Part shown: piece after piece, positions 1 through 4,523 of the stretch | Layout of the letters: each line of letters starts with the position of its first letter | How positions within the stretch are numbered: the first letter of the stretch is position 1 | Source of the DNA: Candidatus Stahliibacteriota bacterium | GTDB taxonomy: Bacteria > Hydrothermota > Tepidihabitantia > SM23-42 | DNA length: 6,149 bases | NCBI GenBank assembly: GCA_030613445.1 | Contig: JAUWLY010000182.1 | Location: 1-6,149, forward strand | Reading direction: 5' to 3' | Position numbers and translations under genes: made by a program | The notes under the pieces: model-generated | What the model was told of the DNA's origin: nothing | The model's database searches: none | What the model saw: the letters and a program-made list of their open reading frames with translations, nothing else

Positions 1-2
1 GC

Positions 3-293
3 GCTTGGTTAGTCTATGCAGTGATGGCAATCATCCTGGGGTTCATTAATGCGATTATAAGGCCGATACTAAAATTCCTTAGCTGCGGGCTTATCATCAT
101 CACACTAGGCTTGTTTGTTCTGGTGATCAATGGGCTTACCTTGTGGCTTGCCTCGGCCATTGCTGTGAACTGGTTCCATGTCGGTTTTTACGTGGATGGA
201 TTTTGGTCTGCTTTCTTTGGTGCGCTCATTGTGAGTATTGTCTCTGTTATCCTCTCGTTTCTGATCAAGAAGGAAAAGACACCGAGGGGTTAG
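3..293 (+). CDS. Phage holin family (PF04020-like) membrane protein, 5' end cut off
   Basis: Small, very hydrophobic integral membrane protein. The reading frame is open to the left edge (first full codon at base 3), so the N-terminus and probably the first helix are missing; internal GTG/ATG codons at 21 and 24 are not convincing starts because no Shine-Dalgarno precedes them and family similarity continues upstream. Visible features are the conserved GFINAIIRPIL segment, then a helix with ITLGLFVLVINGLTLWLAS, then a short loop with the typical FYVDGFWSAFFGA motif, a last helix and a basic tail (KKEK). This arrangement matches the 'mycobacterial 4 TMS phage holin' superfamily IV, about 110-120 residues when complete. 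Despite the name, these are widespread chromosomal inner-membrane proteins of unknown role, and no phage genes are nearby. Family call is fairly sure; function is unknown. Confidence 0.85.
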   Translation, partial: AWLVYAVMAIILGFINAIIRPILKFLSCGLIIITLGLFVLVINGLTLWLASAIAVNWFHVGFYVDGFWSAFFGALIVSIVSVILSFLIKKEKTPRG

Positions 294-320
294 TGCCCAC
301 TGGGGACGGTGCCTGACATT
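294..320 (+). repeat. GGGGACGGTGCCTGACA-type intergenic element
   Basis: The whole gap between genes 1 and 2 is one element beginning at the stop codon of the holin-like gene and running to the ATG at 321. It contains GGGGACGGTGCC (302-313) and a weak hairpin (GTGCCC 293-298 against GGGGAC 302-307, one mismatch, 3-base loop). From memory, GGGGACGGTGCCTGACA and its complement recur as dispersed sequences in many unrelated bacterial genomes, often near IS200/REP-associated tyrosine transposases. That identification is recollection, not a search. No transposase is present here. Confidence 0.4.
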
Positions 321-1133
321 ATGACAAAAAATCGTACCATCATTATATGTTGTGTTGTACTCATTCTCTGGTTCAGTGAAATGTTTGCCTATTTTGATGA
401 AAATGAACCAGCATTGGCACCCTTAACATTATGGACTTCTGATGTTTTACGACCGGGCGAAGTTTTCTTCTGTCCCTGGGGCTGGGCTGCGGTTGGTATA
501 AATAACCATGTAACAGTAGAATGGGATTGGATGCTGTCGATCGGGCTGTGCCCAGCAGGTTATATAAAAGTAAATTACCTGCGCCATAAAAAATTGGCGC
601 TATCATTTGATATTCTTGATTATTATATACGACCAGCACTGGTCGATACGGTTGAAGATTTTTTCCCTGATTATGAATACATTGGATATAAGGTTTCCGG
701 CAACGTGGGATGGATCCACGCAACTGCCAGCTATAATATTTCTTCAAAATTGAGAGCTCACGCAACCGCGGGGTTATCCTATCATCATTATTACAGACTC
801 TGGAGAAAAGAACCACTGCCCCAGCTGAGCGTGGAGCGCACAGATGCTGTCAGTCCTGATCTATGGTTCGGTCTGGATTATAAGCACGGCAGAACCTTGA
901 GAGTGCTTGGAATTATTCTCTACGGTAATTCTTTTGGATTCTGGGACCAGGTACCACGCAAATTTCAGATTATTACTGGCATCAGTTGGGCACCTTTCCC
1001 TGATGATTGGTGGGGTATAGTAAGCAGGATGCGTTTTGACATAGGAGTTTTCAATACGTATTTTTTGGAAATTGACAAAGAACAAGGATGGCTACCGGCA
1101 CCTTATCTGTATTGGCAGTTTCAAGTCTTTTAG
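321..1133 (+). CDS. Exported protein, probable outer-membrane beta-barrel, function unknown
   Basis: 270 residues from ATG 321. I chose this start over the in-frame GTG at 309 because it puts a basic n-region (MTKNR) directly before the hydrophobic core (residues 7-18) and a plausible signal-peptidase I site after EMFA (about residue 23). The frame would also run through a repeat element upstream. A GGGGA at 302-306 is the only, rather distant, Shine-Dalgarno-like sequence. The mature part is rich in Trp, Tyr, Phe and Gly, with alternating polar/hydrophobic stretches such as KLRAHATAGLSYHHYY and the terminal PYLYWQFQVF. A C-terminal Phe after alternating aromatic residues resembles the beta-signal recognised by BamA. 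I do not recognise a family. A periplasmic or cell-surface beta-rich protein is the alternative. Signal peptide is well supported; barrel is inference. Confidence 0.72.
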   Translation: MTKNRTIIICCVVLILWFSEMFAYFDENEPALAPLTLWTSDVLRPGEVFFCPWGWAAVGINNHVTVEWDWMLSIGLCPAGYIKVNYLRHKKLALSFDILDYYIRPALVDTVEDFFPDYEYIGYKVSGNVGWIHATASYNISSKLRAHATAGLSYHHYYRLWRKEPLPQLSVERTDAVSPDLWFGLDYKHGRTLRVLGIILYGNSFGFWDQVPRKFQIITGISWAPFPDDWWGIVSRMRFDIGVFNTYFLEIDKEQGWLPAPYLYWQFQVF

Positions 1134-1157
1134 GCGGGATTCGTCATATAAAAGGAG

Positions 1158-1174
1158 ATGGGGTCAAACCATTC
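1158..1174 (+). repeat. Dispersed element ATGGGG(G)T.A.ACCATTC, copy 1
   Basis: ATGGGGTCAAACCATTC lies 25 bases after the stop of the barrel-like gene. The same sequence, with few changes, is at 2967-2984 after the peptidase gene, and the preceding bases also match (TAAAAGGAG against TAAAAGAAGGAT). The ends ATGG and CCAT are mutually complementary, so a small hairpin is possible. It resembles the GGGGTCAGACC sequences I recall as dispersed repeats in many metagenomic genomes; that link is from memory. Confidence 0.5.
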
Positions 1175-1188
1175 AACAGAATAGTTAC

Positions 1189-1237
1189 TGAGTAATTAAG
1201 TAATTGAGTAATTTCGTAAAGATAGTAACGGAGCAAT
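1189..1237 (+). repeat. Degenerate 8-bp tandem repeat (GAGTAATT / GGAGTAAC type)
   Basis: Six roughly 8-base units in tandem. TGAGTAAT (1189), TAAGTAAT (1197) and TGAGTAAT (1205) are in exact 8-base register, then come TTCGTAAA (1213), a one-base slip, ATAGTAAC (1222) and GGAGCAAT (1230). The GTA core recurs at 1192, 1200, 1208, 1216 and 1225. Same family as the arrays at 3027, 3680 and 4493. Noncoding; orientation follows the genes. Confidence 0.7.
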
Positions 1238-1246
1238 GGAAAAAGC

Positions 1247-1274
1247 GTAGGGCGTAAGGAGTAAAGTGTAGTGT
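1247..1274 (+). repeat. 7-bp tandem repeat, GTAAGGN type
   Basis: Four 7-base units start with GTA at exactly 1247, 1254, 1261 and 1268: GTAGGGC, GTAAGGA, GTAAAGT, GTAGTGT. This follows directly on the 8-bp array in the same gap and may be a diverged or differently slipped version of it. The remainder of the gap up to about 1310 shows nothing I can interpret. Confidence 0.5.
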
Positions 1275-1313
1275 GAAAAAGACCAAAGAAACATAAGTAC
1301 CCTTTGCCCTCTG

Positions 1314-1334
1314 CTCGAGGGTTGACAACCCGAG
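1314..1334. promoter_or_regulatory. Inverted repeat over the -35 of the peptidase promoter
   Basis: GGGTT (1319-1323) and AACCC (1327-1331) are exact inverted copies around the 3-base loop GAC. They extend by CTC (1314-1316) against GAG (1332-1334), with GA bulged on the left arm. The putative -35 TTGACA sits across the loop. It could be an operator for a dimeric regulator or only a chance palindrome. It is not followed by a T-run, so it is unlikely to be an intrinsic terminator. Confidence 0.4.
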
Positions 1335-1349
1335 TATAATATTTACAAT
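1322..1349 (+). promoter_or_regulatory. Putative sigma70-type promoter of the M28 peptidase gene
   Basis: TTGACA (1322-1327, perfect -35) is followed after 16 bases by TACAAT (1344-1349, five of six to the -10 consensus). A start near 1356 would leave a leader of about 17 bases containing the Shine-Dalgarno at 1361-1367. A perfect TATAAT at 1335-1340 is only 7 bases from TTGACA and has no matching -35 of its own, so it is the less likely -10. Sigma consensus in this lineage is assumed. Confidence 0.5.
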
Positions 1350-1360
1350 ATTGTTGCACT

Positions 1361-1367
1361 AAAGGAG
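1361..1367 (+). promoter_or_regulatory. Ribosome binding site deciding the peptidase start
   Basis: AAAGGAG ends 5 bases before ATG 1373. The in-frame GTG at 1367 overlaps this site, so it cannot be the start; ATG 1373 is chosen. Confidence 0.8.
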
Positions 1368-1372
1368 TGTGT

Positions 1373-2953
1373 ATGCGTTTCCTGCAAATAATTTTATTAC
1401 CCGTATTTATCTTCGGCAATTATCTATTAAAAGTAGATGTGCCGGCGAAAGGCAAGATACTGGAATCCTACAGCGAGTATGTCTTGCCAATCGATTATTT
1501 CGAAGGTAATGTCATTGCTTTGAGCGATGCATCCGGTCTTACGCAGCTGAGTAATGACGGAATACCGTATATCGTTCTCGATAAAAACCCGATCCCAGGA
1601 TATTACTTTATGGCAGAAAAAACTCCGAGTGTAGACCCCAATAGTCTTGGTTCTACTATTCAAGTTCTATATAGTGGTACTGATAACTGGTTGATAAAGA
1701 TTACTAATGCCGATGATATGCTTACGCTGAACAAACATCCAATAGAATTAAAACGCATCAATTTTGATACGTCTGTTCAGAAACATGATTTGTTTCCGGT
1801 TCGTTCCCTGGCGCGGGATTCGGTGATCCAACAAATGGTCGATTCTGTACTTTATGATACGATCATTACTGCAGTACAACGGCTTCAGGATTTCCAAACT
1901 CGTTATTCAACGACCGACAGTGTCTGGGCAGCTGCCAACTGGTTAATGAATAAATTTAATGCCTATGGCTATGATTCGGTATTTTTGGATACGTTCTCAG
2001 CAATTTATGGACCAAATGTTGTCGCAATAAAGTATGGCATGATCTATTCTCCTCAAAATTATGTTGTCGGCTGCGGTCATTTTGATTGTACCTCTGAAAT
2101 GCCCCTTATCTTTGCCCCGGGTGCGGATGACAATGCCAGTGGTACTGCCTATGTGATGGAATTAGCACGCGTCCTGCGCGATTATCTGTTTGAATATACT
2201 ATCCATTTGATCGCTTTCTGCGCTGAGGAACAAGGATTGATCGGCAGCGAAGACTATGCACAGCAGGCGTATTCACGAAACGACACGATTATTGGCGTGG
2301 TAAATATGGACATGTTCGCATACACCATACCAAACCGCGATACGCTCATGATCATTAATGACACAAGTTATATTGATAATCTGCCCTTGGCACTGGTGTT
2401 CTCGGCTTGTGCTGATTCATATACGACCCTCAAGAAAAGAGTCTGGACCGGATGGCGACCTTACTCTGACCATGCATCATTCTGTCAGTATGGGTACCAT
2501 GCTGTTCAAGGTCGTGAGAATATTAATGTATCAAATCCATATTATCACACAACTGGCGATTCAATTGGCGGTGGCTATAATGCTGACACAATGGTTTTTG
2601 AGGGCATTAAGGCAGCGCTGGCAACCGTTGCCACATTGGCGATTCCCTATGGTCAACCTGGCTGTGTGGAGAATGAGCAAATCGAACCTGCGAACCAATT
2701 ACGGCTTGAAGTATTTCCGACAGTTCAAACACAAGCGACAATAAAAATAGTTGGATATATGCCATTAACAGGCAAAGCGACACTGAGTCTCTACGATGCC
2801 GTGGGGCGTACTGTAGTAAAATACAAAAAAACAATAAACAAACCGGGGTACTTTTTATTTACCCTGAATAATAAACTTAATCCTGGTGTTTATTTTGCTG
2901 AACTCATAGCCGGGACTATGTCAGTTCAGAAGAAATTCATTATCTGTCAATAA
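1373..2953 (+). CDS. Secreted M28 family zinc aminopeptidase with C-terminal (T9SS-type) sorting domain
   Basis: 526 residues from ATG 1373. A short hydrophobic leader (about residues 1-15) directs export. Residues about 20-150 form a poorly conserved N-terminal prodomain-like region. The M28 catalytic domain follows with every co-catalytic di-zinc ligand visible: His236 in GHFD, Asp252 in GADDNASG, Glu286 next to the catalytic base Glu285 in AEEQGLIGS, Asp313 in NMDM and His392 in YHTTGD; SDHASF around 365-370 is also typical. By analogy with Aeromonas/Streptomyces aminopeptidases it should remove N-terminal residues from peptides outside the cytoplasm. Residues about 443-526 are a beta-rich domain (LRLEVFPT...LSLYDAVGR...LNPGVYFAEL...KKF) of the Por secretion/type IX sorting kind. 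This suggests cell-surface delivery, although no T9SS genes lie in the window. It has its own likely promoter. Peptidase call is very sure; substrate unknown. Confidence 0.95.
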   Translation: MRFLQIILLPVFIFGNYLLKVDVPAKGKILESYSEYVLPIDYFEGNVIALSDASGLTQLSNDGIPYIVLDKNPIPGYYFMAEKTPSVDPNSLGSTIQVLYSGTDNWLIKITNADDMLTLNKHPIELKRINFDTSVQKHDLFPVRSLARDSVIQQMVDSVLYDTIITAVQRLQDFQTRYSTTDSVWAAANWLMNKFNAYGYDSVFLDTFSAIYGPNVVAIKYGMIYSPQNYVVGCGHFDCTSEMPLIFAPGADDNASGTAYVMELARVLRDYLFEYTIHLIAFCAEEQGLIGSEDYAQQAYSRNDTIIGVVNMDMFAYTIPNRDTLMIINDTSYIDNLPLALVFSACADSYTTLKKRVWTGWRPYSDHASFCQYGYHAVQGRENINVSNPYYHTTGDSIGGGYNADTMVFEGIKAALATVATLAIPYGQPGCVENEQIEPANQLRLEVFPTVQTQATIKIVGYMPLTGKATLSLYDAVGRTVVKYKKTINKPGYFLFTLNNKLNPGVYFAELIAGTMSVQKKFIICQ

Positions 2954-2966
2954 TTAAAAGAAGGAT

Positions 2967-2984
2967 ATGGGGGTTAGACCATTC
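2967..2984 (+). repeat. Dispersed element ATGGGG(G)T.A.ACCATTC, copy 2
   Basis: ATGGGGGTTAGACCATTC lies 14 bases after the peptidase stop codon. It matches the copy at 1158-1174 apart from one extra G and two substitutions, and the match continues weakly on both sides. Both copies stand between a gene stop and an 8-bp repeat array. Confidence 0.5.
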
Positions 2985-2991
2985 TAATTGC

Positions 2992-3017
2992 AAATTTTAG
3001 ATTTTAAATTGTAGATT
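2992..3017 (+). repeat. Two-copy AT-rich direct repeat
   Basis: AAATTTTAGATT (2992-3003) is repeated as AAATTGTAGATT (3006-3017), 11 of 12 identical with a 14-base period. It is noncoding and of unknown significance. Similar AAATT..AGATT strings are, from memory, common spacer sequences in several uncultured lineages. Confidence 0.5.
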
Positions 3018-3026
3018 GGAAGAAAA

Positions 3027-3098
3027 AGAGTGTTGGAGTATCGGAGCAGGGGAGTAACGAAGTGTTTGTGTAATGGAGTAACGGTGTACCGGAGTAGC
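3027..3098 (+). repeat. Nine-unit 8-bp tandem repeat, consensus GGAGTAAC
   Basis: Seventy-two bases divide into nine 8-base units with no slip. The second (3035) is GGAGTATC, the fourth (3051) and seventh (3075) are exactly GGAGTAAC, and the ninth (3091) is GGAGTAGC. The others keep 4-6 of 8 positions. It fills the middle of the gap between the peptidase and the redox protein. It holds no ORF, and because each unit carries GGAG on the coding strand it resembles a chain of Shine-Dalgarno cores without nearby starts. It is far too short and degenerate for a CRISPR array. Confidence 0.8.
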
Positions 3099-3120
3099 AT
3101 AAAAAGAATAATCATTGGTT

Positions 3121-3162
3121 ATTGAGTCATTAGCTTGACTTCAATAGAAAATCAGTGATAAT
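3121..3162 (+). promoter_or_regulatory. Possible promoter with overlapping inverted repeat before the redox gene
   Basis: TTGACT (3135-3140) and GATAAT (3157-3162) are 16 bases apart, a fair sigma70 match. The -35 lies in the right arm of an imperfect inverted repeat: ATTGAGTCA (3121-3129) and TGACTTCAAT (3136-3145, one bulged base). The predicted start, about 3169, falls only about 9 bases before the chosen TTG start and would cut into the Shine-Dalgarno. The promoter is therefore doubtful and the run may be read from further upstream. Confidence 0.3.
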
Positions 3163-3177
3163 AAGGTGAGGGAAAAC

Positions 3178-3669
3178 TTGAATAAACCGATATCGATAGT
3201 AATATGCGTGTTTATATTACTGACATGTGCTTTAAAGCACGAATATGATGTGCCTAATTTACATCTGGAAGATGTGGATGGCAACCCGGTAATTCTTCAT
3301 GAGCTATTGGATGATGGTCCAGTTTTCATATGCCTATGGGCTCTGTGGTGCAAAATGTGTATTATGGAACTTGATGCTCTCAAACCCTATTATGCTGAGA
3401 TAGATTCAATGGGTATTCATTTTCTTGCCATCAGTCAAGACAGAGAGAGATCGATTCCACAGGTAAAGCCGTTTGCTATGAGTCATAATTGGGAGTATTT
3501 GATAGTGCTTGACCCCGATAATATTGTGCGAGATTCGTTCGACATTTATGCGATGCCGACGTGTTTTGCGATTAATCAAAAAGGCGATATCGTATTTACG
3601 CACATGGGCTATAAGCCTGGTGACGAAGTGATAATTGTTGATAGTCTTCGATACCTATTTGGTGATTAA
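3178..3669 (+). CDS. TlpA/ResA-like thioredoxin-fold redox protein, membrane-anchored or exported
   Basis: 163 residues from TTG 3178, chosen because GGTGAGG (3165-3171) stands 6 bases before it. The in-frame GTG at 3166 lies inside that site and has no site of its own. The leader MNKPISIVICVFILLTC ends in Cys17, a possible but non-canonical lipobox (Thr at -1). The thioredoxin-like domain begins near PNLHLEDVDGNPV. It has the active site WCKMC (Cys58, Cys61) in the context CLWALWCKMCIMEL, and the cis-proline loop MPTCF (Pro127). This is the layout of TlpA/ResA/alkyl-hydroperoxide-like redoxins, which reduce or shuffle disulfides in the periplasm, for example for cytochrome c maturation. The Lys-Met dipeptide replaces the usual Gly-Pro, and an extra Cys129 follows the cis-Pro. 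It is the first gene of a four-gene envelope run. Fold is very sure; partner unknown. Confidence 0.9.
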   Translation: MNKPISIVICVFILLTCALKHEYDVPNLHLEDVDGNPVILHELLDDGPVFICLWALWCKMCIMELDALKPYYAEIDSMGIHFLAISQDRERSIPQVKPFAMSHNWEYLIVLDPDNIVRDSFDIYAMPTCFAINQKGDIVFTHMGYKPGDEVIIVDSLRYLFGD

Positions 3670-3679
3670 TATGGTAAGG

Positions 3680-3719
3680 AAAGTAACGGAGCGTTGATAT
3701 ATCGGAGCAAGGGAGGTGA
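3680..3719 (+). repeat. 8-bp repeat array whose last unit is the next gene's ribosome binding site
   Basis: Five units in 8-base register: AAAGTAAC (3680), GGAGCGTT, GATATATC, GGAGCAAG (3704) and GGAGGTGA (3712). The last unit is a perfect 8-base complement to the usual 16S rRNA 3' end, and its GGAGG core ends 5 bases before ATG 3722. Bases 3700-3715 match 3039-3054 of the previous array at 15 of 16 positions, so the two arrays are related in sequence and not only in period. Confidence 0.65.
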
Positions 3720-3721
3720 GT

Positions 3722-4486
3722 ATGATGCAAAGCAGAACTCTTGTTGTTAGATGTATTCTATTTATTGTCACTTGCGGGTTATTACTTAATTGCAGTCCAA
3801 GACAGACGAATTATCGATCAGGTTCTCTTGAAACTGCCAGAACACTATACAGCATGAGTCCGGATATGATTTATGATCGACCAGAGACCAGTGAAAAAGA
3901 AGAAAGTAAAGAAGAACACGAGCTCAACCGCTATAAAGCGATACTTGAACAGAAATTTAAATTCAATCCTCCAGTGCATATTCTTCTCATGGTACCTTCT
4001 CGACCGATGCATGGTTTTTGGAACTACGGGAGACACGCTGCTCACCTTGATAGCTTCAATATAATGATTTTGAACGAGCTTACCGAGAAGTTAAGAAATA
4101 CGGGTTTAGTGAATGATATCGAATTAGCTGCATCTATGTTCAGAACTGAATCAGTCGACGGTTTACAAGAGATCGCCGCTCGTTATCGCGCAGATGAATG
4201 TTTGCTTTTGTCGTATGACTTGTGGTTAGTGCAATCAAGCTCATGTCTTGGGTTTTGGCCTGTCAGGTCTTTAAAAGGGAATTTGAATTCTGAGATGATG
4301 TTGATCGATACAAGAACGGGATTTTTTCTTGCTGGCTCCAGGTATTCTTTTTCAAAAAAGAGTAGCTCAGATGTGTTAATTCAACGAAATAAAGAGCTGG
4401 AAGTTATGCAACTAATGGTTGCCGACTTAACCGATGCAATTGTCGTTGATCTTCTGGAATTCTACGAAAGTGAATCATCAAAGTGA
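3722..4486 (+). CDS. Putative lipoprotein of unknown function
   Basis: 254 residues from ATG 3722; ATG 3725 is equally possible, and the GTG at 3716 lies inside the Shine-Dalgarno. The leader has a basic n-region, the core CILFIVTCGLLL and a terminal LLNC-S (Cys24), a lipobox with Asn instead of Gly/Ala/Ser at -1. A charged linker (about 56-72, Glu/Lys rich) leads into an alpha/beta domain. This has a hydrophobic strand VHILLMVPSRP (about 85-95), a helix NELTEKLRNTGLV, then IAARYRADECLLLSYDLW (about 151-168) and a strand MMLIDTRTGFFLAGSRYSF (about 192-210). This order of helix, Ala-x-x-(Y)-x-(A)D strand and LIDTRTG strand recalls periplasmic CsgG/LpoB-like or 'rhombotarget' lipoprotein domains. 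I cannot assign a family with confidence and saw no rhombosortase tail. It lies between the redoxin and the DUF4919 gene, probably in the same transcript. Confidence 0.8.
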   Translation: MMQSRTLVVRCILFIVTCGLLLNCSPRQTNYRSGSLETARTLYSMSPDMIYDRPETSEKEESKEEHELNRYKAILEQKFKFNPPVHILLMVPSRPMHGFWNYGRHAAHLDSFNIMILNELTEKLRNTGLVNDIELAASMFRTESVDGLQEIAARYRADECLLLSYDLWLVQSSSCLGFWPVRSLKGNLNSEMMLIDTRTGFFLAGSRYSFSKKSSSDVLIQRNKELEVMQLMVADLTDAIVVDLLEFYESESSK

Positions 4487-4492
4487 TAATTA

Positions 4493-4523
4493 GAAGTATG
4501 ATGTAACGAAGTAGAGGAGTATG
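4493..4523 (+). repeat. 8-bp repeat remnant containing the start codon of the DUF4919 gene
   Basis: GTA cores recur at 4496, 4503, 4511 and 4519 within units GAAGTATG, (A)TGTAAC, GAAGTAGA and GGAGTATG. The ATG of the next gene (4521-4523) is the last three bases of the final unit. AGGAG (4515-4519) is then only one base from the ATG, much closer than the usual 5-9 bases. Confidence 0.5.

Noticed and set aside
3..293. Prophage lysis gene
   Set aside because: The 'phage holin' family name is historical; no endolysin, structural or integrase gene lies in the window.
373..816. 147-codon open frame on the - strand
   Set aside because: Lies wholly within the barrel gene on the other strand; no leader, family motif or Shine-Dalgarno, and the + frame has a signal peptide and a proper C-terminus.
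1322..1340. TTGACA with a perfect TATAAT close by as a promoter
   Set aside because: Only 7 bases separate them, too few for sigma70; TACAAT at 1344 with a 16-base spacer fits better.
1314..1345. Hairpin as intrinsic terminator of the barrel gene
   Set aside because: No T-run follows the stem, it is nearly 200 bases after the stop codon, and it coincides with promoter elements.
1144..1419. 91-codon open frame on the - strand over the gap before the peptidase
   Set aside because: It translates the repeat array and promoter region, overlaps the peptidase start and resembles no protein; it reads as a by-product of stop-poor repeats.
2358..2744. 128-codon open frame on the + strand inside the peptidase gene
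   Set aside because: The overlapping M28 frame carries catalytic residues (SDHASF, YHTTGD) across this region; this frame has no recognisable domain.
3027..3098. CRISPR array
   Set aside because: Units are 8 bases, contiguous and degenerate, with no spacers and no cas genes.
3166..3177. GTG 3166 as start of the redox protein
   Set aside because: It overlaps the GGTGAGG site that properly serves TTG 3178 and has no Shine-Dalgarno of its own.
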